Shown: positions 35,401-42,778 of the stretch, piece after piece
Numbering within the stretch: position 1 is the stretch's first letter
How the letters are laid out: each line of letters opens with the position of its first letter
From: Roseateles amylovorans
Lineage (GTDB): Bacteria > Pseudomonadota > Gammaproteobacteria > Burkholderiales > Burkholderiaceae_C
Assembly (NCBI RefSeq): GCF_025398155.2
Contig: NZ_CP104562.2
Span: forward strand, 6,138,001 to 6,202,000
Direction: 5' to 3'
Length of the DNA: 64,000 nucleotides
The notes under the pieces: generated by a model
Databases searched by the model: none
Told to the model about the DNA's origin: nothing
What the model saw: only the letters and a program-made list of their open reading frames with translations
Program-made: the position numbers and the translations under genes

Positions 35401-37926
35401 GTGACAAGTCGTTATCGCTTCGAAGGATTCGAGCTGGACTTGGCCGAGCGGGTGCTCCTGGTCCAGGGGGAGCCTGTGCGGCTGGGGAGCCGGCAGTTCG
35501 ACCTGCTGGCGGTGCTGGTCGCGCATCGGGGCGCCTTGGTCTCCAAGGACGCGCTGATGAATGCGGTCTGGCCCGGCCAGGTGGTCGAGGAAAACAATGC
35601 CGCGGTGCATGTGTCGGCCCTGCGCCGGGTGCTCGGCCGGGGCGCGATCGAGACCCATGCCGGCAAGGGCTATCGTTTCGCCCTGCGCATGGATGAGCCG
35701 GACACCCCGCCCGGCGCCGAGCCCGCCACCGGCCCGTCGATCACGCCCGTGGCGCTGCCGGCCGCACCGCCCGTGTTCATCGGCCGCCAACATGATCTGC
35801 AGGCGCTGGCCCTGCGCAGCGCACAGCACCGGCTGGTGACCGTGGTGGGCGCGCCCGGCCTGGGCAAGTCCACCCTCGCGCTGGCCTGCGCCCATCTGCG
35901 CAGACCCGCCTTCCGCGACGGTGTGCTGTGGGTCGACCTGCTGCGCGATGAGGGTCCGCTGCCCGTGGTCAGTGCGGTCGCCATGGCGCTGGGCCTGGAG
36001 CCGGGCACCGAGCTGACGGCGCTGCTGGCCGTGCTGCGATCGACCGACCTGCTGCTGGTCCTCGACAACGCGGAGGTGGATGCGGCGCAGGCCGCCACCT
36101 TCTGCCATGCGGTGCTGGAGGGCACCGAGCAGGTCAGCCTGATGGTCACCAGCCGCAAGGTGCTGCGGGTGACCGGTGAGCGGCTGTTCCGCCCACCGCC
36201 GCTGTCGGTGCCTGCCGGGCCCTGCGATGCGCAGGAAGCGCTCGAACATGGTGCGGTGGCGCTGTTTGTCGACCACGCCCGTGCACAAGATCAGGGCTTT
36301 TCGCTCGGGCCGCACAACGTGGCGCCGGTGATTGCCCTGTGCCGCCGGCTGGATGGCCTGCCGCTGGCGCTGCAGCTCGCCGCCGGCCGCCTGGCGATGT
36401 TCGGCATCGACCCATTGAGCGAGCGGCTGAACGACCGCTTCCGGCTGCTGACCCGCGGCACGCAGGCCGGCCCGCAACGGCATCGCTCGCTGCGCGCCTC
36501 GATGGACGCCAGCCATGAGCTGCTGACCGACACCGAACGCCTGGTGCTGCGCCGCCTGGAGCCCTTCGAAGGCGGCTTCACCCTGGACATGGTCGTCACC
36601 GCAGTGGATGACTGCGGCCTGGATGCCTGGGCGGTGGCGGATGCGCTGGAGAACCTGGTCGATCACTCGCTGGTGACGGTGGAGGCCGGCGAGCGGCCGC
36701 GCCATCGGCTGAGCGAGAACCTGCGCGCCTATGGCCAGTTGCTGCAGGAGGAGGCCGGCGAGACCGACATCGTGCGCCGCCAGCATGCGCACACCATGGT
36801 GCAGTTGTTCGAACGCGCCGAGCGGGCCTGGCACCTGATGCCGGACGACCGCTGGCTGGCTGAATTCGCCCCGGAGCTGTGCAACCTGCGCGCGGCGATG
36901 GACTGGTGCCTGATCCATGATCCGGCGGCGGGCGTGACCTTGCTGGCCCGCTCCCGCGAGTTGTTCGAGCTGCTGGGGCTCGCGGACGAGGTGCGCTGGC
37001 GACACGCCGCCTTCGAATCCGAGTTGCCCGCCACCTTGCCCACGGCCCTGCGGGCTCGTTACTGCATCGATCATGCGCATCTGCTGTCGACGGTCGCGCC
37101 GGTGCAGGCCGCCAGCTGGTTCCGCCGCGCGGTCGCGTTGAGCCGCACGGCCAACGATCCGGCCTTGCTCTACCTCGCGCTGTGCCGTCAGGTGGTGGAG
37201 GACGGCGAACTCAGCCTGTCCGCCCTGGGCGAGCTCGTGGCCGAAATCAACACCCTGCCCGAGGGCGACTGGTCGGTCCGCACCCGCCTGTGGGGCCTGG
37301 CCGCCCAGGCCCATCTGTGGGCCCTGGAAGGGCGGGGCGAAGAGGCCGTGGATGCGCTGGGGAACTCGATGGCGCTGGCCACCGAGATCGGCGCCGCCGC
37401 GTGGCTGAAGGACGACCTGCATCGACTGACGACGGTACAACTGATGCACGGCCAAGCGCTGCGCATGCGCGGCATCGTTCGCCATCTGATGGCCTGCGGT
37501 CCGGAGTCGATCCGGGGACGGGCGCTGATCTGCCTGGCGGTGTCGATGCTGGCCGAGGGCCGCGCGGCCAAGGCGCGGGTGCTGCTCACCGAGTTCATCG
37601 AGCGCTGGCAGTCCGGGTCGCGTGAGCGATTCGAGCGGGTGGCGCCGGTCTTCGCCTGGTTGGCGATCGAGGAAGGCCGGCATGACAACGGCGCCCGGCT
37701 GATGGGCTATGTCTGCCGCGCACGGTTCGATCAGGTGGAATCCGCGTCGGCGTGGCGGGTGCTGGTGGGGAAGATGCGCCATCAACTCGATGGGTTCCGA
37801 CTCGCCCGTCTGCAGCATGAAGGCGCGGCTTGGTCGGAGGACGAGGCCATCACCGCCGCGCTGGCCCTCGCGCCGGCCCCGATCCGCAATGCCGCGGCAG
37901 CCGACGGTCTGGTCGAGGCCACCTGA
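35401..37926 (+). CDS. Winged-helix regulator with NB-ARC-like ATPase and helical repeats
   Basis: An 841-residue protein from a GTG start. Residues 1-97 form an OmpR/CadC-type winged helix (FELDLAERVLLVQGE, RQFDLLAVLVAHRG, VSALRRVLG, GKGYRFAL). An STAND/NB-ARC-like ATPase follows: Walker A VVGAPGLGKSTLA (about 148-160), Walker B LLLVLDNAEV and sensor VTSRKVLR. The C-terminal 350 residues are helical, probably TPR-like. Such proteins sense ligand or stress and activate transcription as oligomers. Lying between two candidate effector genes, it might regulate them, but no target site is known. Confidence 0.85.
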   Translation: MTSRYRFEGFELDLAERVLLVQGEPVRLGSRQFDLLAVLVAHRGALVSKDALMNAVWPGQVVEENNAAVHVSALRRVLGRGAIETHAGKGYRFALRMDEPDTPPGAEPATGPSITPVALPAAPPVFIGRQHDLQALALRSAQHRLVTVVGAPGLGKSTLALACAHLRRPAFRDGVLWVDLLRDEGPLPVVSAVAMALGLEPGTELTALLAVLRSTDLLLVLDNAEVDAAQAATFCHAVLEGTEQVSLMVTSRKVLRVTGERLFRPPPLSVPAGPCDAQEALEHGAVALFVDHARAQDQGFSLGPHNVAPVIALCRRLDGLPLALQLAAGRLAMFGIDPLSERLNDRFRLLTRGTQAGPQRHRSLRASMDASHELLTDTERLVLRRLEPFEGGFTLDMVVTAVDDCGLDAWAVADALENLVDHSLVTVEAGERPRHRLSENLRAYGQLLQEEAGETDIVRRQHAHTMVQLFERAERAWHLMPDDRWLAEFAPELCNLRAAMDWCLIHDPAAGVTLLARSRELFELLGLADEVRWRHAAFESELPATLPTALRARYCIDHAHLLSTVAPVQAASWFRRAVALSRTANDPALLYLALCRQVVEDGELSLSALGELVAEINTLPEGDWSVRTRLWGLAAQAHLWALEGRGEEAVDALGNSMALATEIGAAAWLKDDLHRLTTVQLMHGQALRMRGIVRHLMACGPESIRGRALICLAVSMLAEGRAAKARVLLTEFIERWQSGSRERFERVAPVFAWLAIEEGRHDNGARLMGYVCRARFDQVESASAWRVLVGKMRHQLDGFRLARLQHEGAAWSEDEAITAALALAPAPIRNAAAADGLVEAT

Positions 37927-38067
37927 CTGCGACCTGAACGGCGCCCGGCTCCGGGGCGCGACGTGAGCGCCCTCTGATCAATCTCGAGGTGCTGCGGGCG
38001 CGCTCGCAGCGTCAGCGCCGTCACGCCCTGCCGAGGCGGTCGCTCGCCGCGGAGGACACGACCCACG

Positions 38068-38091
38068 CGAAGGCGATTCCAACGGGACGAA
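38068..38091 (-). promoter_or_regulatory. Reverse-oriented PIP-like box
   Basis: On the minus strand TTCGT-N15-TTCGC matches the PIP consensus but points away from the effector gene that starts at 38170, and no YANNNT lies at the right distance. Given base composition about one such match per window is expected by chance, so this is a weak call. Confidence 0.25.
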
Positions 38092-38169
38092 GGGGCCCGG
38101 GCCCGGTCATGGGGGCGTCACGGCAACGTCATCGGGTCTGCCGAGAGTGGGGTCCACACGAGGTACCCC

Positions 38170-39918
38170 ATGACGAAGTCCCCCACGCTCAACACCGGCG
38201 CGAGCAGCGCGGCCATCCCGCTCACCACGATTCAGCCATCGACGAACACGCCCACCGGTACGGGCTCATCGTCCACCCCGTCCTTACCCCGCTCGCCGCA
38301 GCACCGCGGTCCGCCGACATCGGTGGAGCTGCAAGGCCTGAGCCGCCGCACGTCCTCCTCGAGCGGCTCGCCATCGCCACGCCAGTCCTTGAACGAGGTG
38401 CTGCAGCGGACGCCCCCCGCCGCGGGGGGATCTGTCTCCTCCCAGGCTGCCCAGCAGCAGCCAGAGGTCCTGCAGCGTGAGCCCACGCCGCCCTTGTCCC
38501 GCAGGGCTTCGAATGAAACGGATGGGCCGCCAACGCCGGTTCGGGATCACATCATCGAGATCGAGCGGGATCCCCCGTCCAACGGGCTCGTGCGGTCGTC
38601 GAGTACCCGGTCGGCGCCATCACCCACCGGTGGATTGCCTCCCCATGGGGATTACATCGCGCTGGCCTCGCCCACTCAGTCAGGCGGCGCGGAGGCCGCC
38701 GCGCTCACGCTGGGCCAGGGCGTGGCGCAAGCACGCGAGCAACTGCGTGCGAGTGGGAATGCGCAGGGCGGGGTGGCGCCCGCTGGCCCCGAACCTCATC
38801 CTGAACCTCAGCCCGAACCTGAGCCCGCTGGCAGGGTGGCCTTCTTCGCAGCGCAAAACGCGCGCCACGCGATTCCGGTGGCAGGCGTGCGAACTGTTGT
38901 GCAGGGGGTGCTGGCGCCGGAGATGGCCCGATTGCTGGTCTCGAATCCAAATGTCGCCCTGGGATTGCAGGTCGGGTTGACCGCTCTGTCGCTGGTCCGA
39001 CGCATCGCGTCACAGATGCACAGCGAATCGGCTTCCACGGTCGCCAACCGCGCCTTCGCCGGCGAGGAAGCGGGCGAGAACAGCAGCACCGCGAGGCGCC
39101 TGTGGCAAGGCGCCCAGACCGTCGGCATCCTCGCGGGTGACGCAGCGGCGCTGAGCCTGAGCGTCATGGCGCGCAGCCATCCGCAATTGCAGTCGGTGGC
39201 CCAGTCGGTGGCGGCGATCCAGGTGATCGCCCATCTGCAATCACAGTTCCGCGAGATGCTCCGACCCGCGATCAACACGGTGCACGTCGGCAACCAGAAG
39301 GGCAACGTGGCCCAGCCACCCGAGGGCCGCAATCTGCGCGCTGCCGACATCCCGTTGAGCATGCGGGCTCAGTTCGGTGTCGCGGCTGCGGGCATCGATT
39401 TCACGGGTCAGCTGATTCAGCAGTTCGCCCTCGGCGGCCAACCCGCCTGGAACTCACCCCGCGGCATGGCGGTGCTGGCCGGGGCGATCGCCGGCGTGGC
39501 CAACATGTTGACCTCGTCGGTCGAGGATCACATGGTGGACCAAGCCTCGGCCCGACGCATGCAGGAGACCCACCACTCCCACGTCGCTCATCTGCACAAT
39601 GATTTCCGCAACCCGTTCACCCGCGATGAACTGGGGCGGCAGGCCGAGCGCGTCGACACCCGGGTCTTCAACACCATGGTGCCGGCGCTCATGGCGCTGG
39701 GCGTGATGCAGGCGATCCAGACGCAGACCCCGCCCAATGCCAACGGCAGCCGGCCGGCCGATCAGATCGCCACCCAGGCCACGGTGCATGCGGTCTGCGC
39801 TGGTCTGGTGCTCGGCAGCCTGCTGGCGCTGACGGTCAAGTCTTATCAGCTCAACGACGACGTGCGCAAGCACAAAAGCAACGAACGCAAAGCCGCCGCG
39901 AATCCCGCAGCACCGTGA
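38170..39918 (+). CDS. Second Ser/Pro-rich candidate type III effector
   Basis: A 582-residue protein with the same design as the 796-residue one: disordered N-terminal 215 residues with SRRTSSSS (about 58) and LSRRASNE (about 109, like a classic protein-kinase-A substrate), a Pro-Glu run near 208-219, then a helical C-terminal part with several hydrophobic segments (GLQVGLTALSLV, MAVLAGAIAGVANML, AVCAGLVLGSLLAL). I recognise no family. A CesT-like chaperone gene follows 63 bases downstream, the usual layout of an effector/chaperone pair. Confidence 0.65.
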   Translation: MTKSPTLNTGASSAAIPLTTIQPSTNTPTGTGSSSTPSLPRSPQHRGPPTSVELQGLSRRTSSSSGSPSPRQSLNEVLQRTPPAAGGSVSSQAAQQQPEVLQREPTPPLSRRASNETDGPPTPVRDHIIEIERDPPSNGLVRSSSTRSAPSPTGGLPPHGDYIALASPTQSGGAEAAALTLGQGVAQAREQLRASGNAQGGVAPAGPEPHPEPQPEPEPAGRVAFFAAQNARHAIPVAGVRTVVQGVLAPEMARLLVSNPNVALGLQVGLTALSLVRRIASQMHSESASTVANRAFAGEEAGENSSTARRLWQGAQTVGILAGDAAALSLSVMARSHPQLQSVAQSVAAIQVIAHLQSQFREMLRPAINTVHVGNQKGNVAQPPEGRNLRAADIPLSMRAQFGVAAAGIDFTGQLIQQFALGGQPAWNSPRGMAVLAGAIAGVANMLTSSVEDHMVDQASARRMQETHHSHVAHLHNDFRNPFTRDELGRQAERVDTRVFNTMVPALMALGVMQAIQTQTPPNANGSRPADQIATQATVHAVCAGLVLGSLLALTVKSYQLNDDVRKHKSNERKAAANPAAP

Positions 39919-39981
39919 CGTCTGACGTGTGCCGTCCGCAGCGCCTTTGACCCCGTCCCTCCTCCCATCACGGAACCCGCC

Positions 39982-40401
39982 ATGAGTCATCCGATCCCCG
40001 AATCCACCCTGCCCTGGCTGCGCGGCGTCCACGCCGCCCTGGGCCTGAGCGAAGCCGATCATCAGCGCTGCGTGGCCCAGTCCGCGGTGGTGTTGGGCGA
40101 TGTGCCCATCCTCTGGACCCGCACCCTCACCGGCGACGACTCGCAGCTGATGGCCCAGGCACTCATCGGGCCGGTCGGCACCACCGAGCAGGCCGCGCCG
40201 GTCCTGGAGGCCGTGCTGCACACCCAGCTGATGCTGTGCGGTCCGGCGATGCCGGTGTTCGGCTTCGACACCGGCAGTCGGTCGCTGATGCTGATGCAGG
40301 TGTTCTCCACCCAGCGCGACTCCGCCGAAGCGGCGGTGGCCCTGCTGCGGGCGATGCAACGCATCACGCTGGACACCCGCGAGGTGCTGACGGCCGTGTG
40401 A
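39982..40401 (+). CDS. CesT-like T3SS chaperone, probable
   Basis: A 139-residue acidic, soluble protein with the alpha-beta layout of class I type III chaperones (helix WLRGVHAALGL, strands around VPILWTRTL and FGFDTGSRSLMLMQVF, final helix). These dimers hold effectors for export. It directly follows the second effector-like gene, so that protein is the probable client. Similarity is by fold pattern and context, not by a strict motif. Confidence 0.6.
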   Translation: MSHPIPESTLPWLRGVHAALGLSEADHQRCVAQSAVVLGDVPILWTRTLTGDDSQLMAQALIGPVGTTEQAAPVLEAVLHTQLMLCGPAMPVFGFDTGSRSLMLMQVFSTQRDSAEAAVALLRAMQRITLDTREVLTAV

Positions 40402-40449
40402 GGTCCGAGCCCCAGACTGAGACCGAGTCCGAGACCGAGGTCGGTGCTC

Positions 40450-40496
40450 AACGGCCCGGCCGTCCGGCGCATGCGCTGCCGGGCGGCCGGGCCGTT
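40450..40496. terminator. Long GC hairpin between converging genes
   Basis: Arms AACGGCCCGGCCG / CGGCCGGGCCGTT extend inward through CCGGC / GCCGG with one mismatch, giving a stem of about 19 bp. It lies between the chaperone gene and the converging regulator gene. T tracts are short on both sides, so it is a plausible but not textbook bidirectional terminator. Confidence 0.55.
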
Positions 40497-40500
40497 GTCG

Positions 40501-41175
40501 TCAGACCTCGAGGCGATAACCGACGCCGTAGACCGTCTGAATACGCGGACCGCCGGCGGGCCCCGGCTCGCCGTTGAACTTGCGGCGCAGCTTGTAGACA
40601 TGCTGCTCGATGGTGCGGCGTCCGATGTCGCTGGAACGGCCCCAGATCTCGTTGGAGAGCGTCTGCATGCTGACCACACGGCCGAGGTTCTCGAACAGCG
40701 CCCAGGCCAGCGCGAACTCGCGCGCGGTGAGGCTCACCTCGCCGTGGCCGGTCGAGAGGATCTGGGTGGGCGCATGCAACGAATAAGGGCCGGCGCGCAG
40801 CGAGGTGGCCCGCTGCGCGTCCAACCGCGACTGGATGCGGCCGCGCAGGCGATGGATCAGCGGCTCGGCGCCGTCAGTGATGACGGCATAGTCATCCGCA
40901 CCGCGTTGCAGCGCGCGCGAGATGCCCACCGAGTCGCCCAGGCCCACCACGATGACCGACAGCGGTCGGCCGGTGTGCAACCGCAAGGCGGTGAGCCAGC
41001 CATCGATCAGCGGGTCATGGTCTTCCAGCACCACCGCCTGGATGTCGTCGCTGCGCAAGGTCGCAAGCAAGGACGCGACATGGGTATGAAGGCTGGCCTC
41101 GAATCCGGCTTCTTGCAAGGCCGCGGCAACAAATTGCTCAAGTGTTCGGGAAGGGGCGAGGGTAGCGATTTTCAC
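40501..41175 (-). CDS. PhoB/HrpG-like response regulator with degenerate receiver
   Basis: A 224-residue protein; the GTG at 41175 with AAGG upstream is preferred over a TTG at 41232. The C-terminal winged helix (LTAREFALAWALFENLGRVVS, RTIEQHVYKLRRKF, VYGVGYRLEV) is a full OmpR/PhoB DNA-binding domain. The receiver is atypical: the acidic pair is replaced (ATLAPS), the phosphoacceptor Asp is Glu (VLEDHDPLIDG, Glu51) and the conserved Lys is missing after GADDYAV. It probably works without phosphorylation. Its place beside T3SS genes suggests an HrpG-like role above a HrpX-type activator; 69 bases after the transglycosylase gene. Confidence 0.8.
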   Translation of the reverse strand: MKIATLAPSRTLEQFVAAALQEAGFEASLHTHVASLLATLRSDDIQAVVLEDHDPLIDGWLTALRLHTGRPLSVIVVGLGDSVGISRALQRGADDYAVITDGAEPLIHRLRGRIQSRLDAQRATSLRAGPYSLHAPTQILSTGHGEVSLTAREFALAWALFENLGRVVSMQTLSNEIWGRSSDIGRRTIEQHVYKLRRKFNGEPGPAGGPRIQTVYGVGYRLEV

Positions 41176-41244
41176 GAAGGGCAACCTTGAGGACCTTGGG
41201 GAGTTCCCACTGTCCTGAATGCCATCTTTCAAGTCCTTTACGTT

Positions 41245-42228
41245 TCATTCATTTGCATTTATGCCCCCCGAAACGCGGGGGCCAGGCACACCAACACGTG
41301 CGGTGATCTGACGCACGTAATCCTCCGTCTCGCGGTAGGGCGGAATGCGGTTGCCGTATCGGCTCACCGCGCCTTCACCGGCGTTGTAAGCGGCCAGCAT
41401 CAGGTCCACGCGACCGTCATAGCGATCATGCAGACTGCGCAGGTGGCGCACGCCCACATCCACATTGATGCGGGGATCCAGCAGGTCCTGAGGCGAGGTC
41501 ACACCGTATCGCGCGGCCGTGGCCGGCATCAGCTGCATCAAGCCCATCGCGCCCTTGGGCGAACGCGCGTTCGATTGATAACGCGACTCCTGAAAGATCA
41601 GCGCCGACACCAGCACCGGATCGAGCTGATGGCGGTCGCTGGCCGACTGAACCAAGGCCGCCAGCGCGGGCGGCATGGCCCGCCATTGCGGTGCGCCATC
41701 GGGGGCGTCCCAGCGCGATGACGGCCCCTGGATCACCGTCAGCCAGGAGGCTGCGCGCCGGCTGGGCATCGGCATGTCGCGCGCGTCCTCGATGCGCTGC
41801 GCCTGCGCGACCAGCCGCACCGGCTCGCAATGGTCGACCAGGTCCGGATGCCGCAGCCGCAGGTCCTCGACGAGCGTGTGCACCCTGCCATCGAGCAAGG
41901 TGCAGCGATAGCGAAGCACGGTATCGCTATCGGTATCGGTACCAGCCCCGGCGTTGGCGCGCGGACGCGCCACGCTCTGCGCTGTCGCGCCGGCCACGGA
42001 GGTCCCGATCGCTTGCGCAGACACCAACATCGGCGCCATCACAAAGGTCGTCACCACCATCGCGGAAGGCAGTGCCCACGCGCTCACCACGGCACGCCAC
42101 GCGGTGCGTGGCAACCCGCGCGGCGGCCGTCGCTGCAACCGGTACCAAGCCGCTTCATATCGCCGTCCAGACCCATGCCACGTGGGCATGAGTCCATGCG
42201 TCGGCAACAACAACCATGACGACAGCAT
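41245..42228 (-). CDS. T3SS-associated lytic transglycosylase (HpaH/Hpa2-like)
   Basis: A 327-residue protein; start at 42228 because the mapped PIP -10 element (42268-42263) rules out a TTG at 42273. A long N-region precedes a hydrophobic export signal (MVVTTFVMAPMLVSAQA). The SLT domain is in the C-terminal 140 residues: catalytic Glu in IFQESRYQSNA, then KGAMGLMQLMPATAARYG and MLAAYNAGEGAV. It opens peptidoglycan for assembly of the secretion machine, as Hpa2/HpaH next to hrcC in Xanthomonas. Divergent from the sctC operon. Confidence 0.9.
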   Translation of the reverse strand: MLSSWLLLPTHGLMPTWHGSGRRYEAAWYRLQRRPPRGLPRTAWRAVVSAWALPSAMVVTTFVMAPMLVSAQAIGTSVAGATAQSVARPRANAGAGTDTDSDTVLRYRCTLLDGRVHTLVEDLRLRHPDLVDHCEPVRLVAQAQRIEDARDMPMPSRRAASWLTVIQGPSSRWDAPDGAPQWRAMPPALAALVQSASDRHQLDPVLVSALIFQESRYQSNARSPKGAMGLMQLMPATAARYGVTSPQDLLDPRINVDVGVRHLRSLHDRYDGRVDLMLAAYNAGEGAVSRYGNRIPPYRETEDYVRQITARVGVPGPRVSGGINANE

Positions 42229-42262
42229 GCCCAGGGTTCTCCATGACGGAATGAAGACCCGG

Positions 42263-42323
42263 ACTCTAGGCAAGCCGCACCGGACGGATCACGTCCATGC
42301 GAAGGCCGTCACCACGAGCCGAA
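42263..42323 (-). promoter_or_regulatory. PIP-box promoter of the lytic transglycosylase gene
   Basis: Read on the minus strand: TTCGG (42323-42319), 15 bases, TTCGC (42303-42299), 30 bases, TAGAGT (42268-42263). This is a full match to the PIP consensus including the -10, so the gene is probably part of the HrpX/HrpB-type regulon. Confidence 0.87.
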
Positions 42324-42360
42324 CCGCACCCGATCACGGGCCGACCCGCGGTCGTGCCAC

Positions 42361-42422
42361 TTCGCCTGCGAGTCGTCCGCTTCGGGTCCGAACCGCGCGC
42401 CGTCGCGGTCCCCTTCTATGGT
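42361..42422 (+). promoter_or_regulatory. PIP-box promoter of the sctC operon
   Basis: TTCGC (42361-42365), 15 bases, TTCGG (42381-42385), 31 bases, TATGGT (42417-42422) fully match the PIP consensus. It lies back to back with the box on the opposite strand, 37 bases apart, and 28 bases upstream of the first small gene of the operon. Confidence 0.87.
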
Positions 42423-42449
42423 CCGGCCATCGCATCCATGGAGTCCGAC

Positions 42450-42659
42450 ATGAGTCACTCGATCAGCTCGACCACGGCCGCCACCAGCACCGCACCGACC
42501 GCGTCGACCGGCGCTACCGATGCCGCAGCGATGGAGAAGTTCGAAAGCCTGATGGGCCAGAACCTGATCATGCGCATGCAGCAGAACCAGCAGGCGATGA
42601 CCAAGTCGATGAACAAGATGACCGACGCCATCAAGCAGTCGATGCAGGACGAGGAATAA
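42450..42659 (+). CDS. Small T3SS-operon protein of unknown function
   Basis: A 69-residue protein; the ATG at 42450 follows GGAG with 6 bases spacing. The N-terminal half is Ser/Thr/Ala-rich and the C-terminal half is a Met- and Gln-rich amphipathic helix (FESLMGQNLIMRMQQNQQAM). The size and composition resemble secreted T3SS components such as pilins or early substrates. It is the first gene downstream of a perfect PIP promoter. I do not recognise the family. Confidence 0.6.
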   Translation: MSHSISSTTAATSTAPTASTGATDAAAMEKFESLMGQNLIMRMQQNQQAMTKSMNKMTDAIKQSMQDEE

Positions 42660-42765
42660 GAACGTCGCGCGGCGCCCAGTGCGCAGCGCGCAGCGTCCGG
42701 AGCCCAGTGCTCACAGACCAAGCCCAAGCCCAAGACCCGAGATCAGAGTTCCGAGTTCCGAGAAC

Positions 42766-42778
42766 AGGTCGTTCCATC
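42766..42778 (+). promoter_or_regulatory. 13-bp motif shared with the pilin-gene leader
   Basis: AGGTCGTTCCATC directly abuts the GTG start of sctC and recurs exactly at 46671-46683 upstream of the first pilin-like gene. In both places it is non-coding. It could be a binding site or part of an mRNA element. Confidence 0.5.

Noticed and set aside
42229..42273. TTG start for the lytic transglycosylase
   Set aside because: It would lie upstream of the transcription start predicted from the PIP -10 element at 42263-42268.
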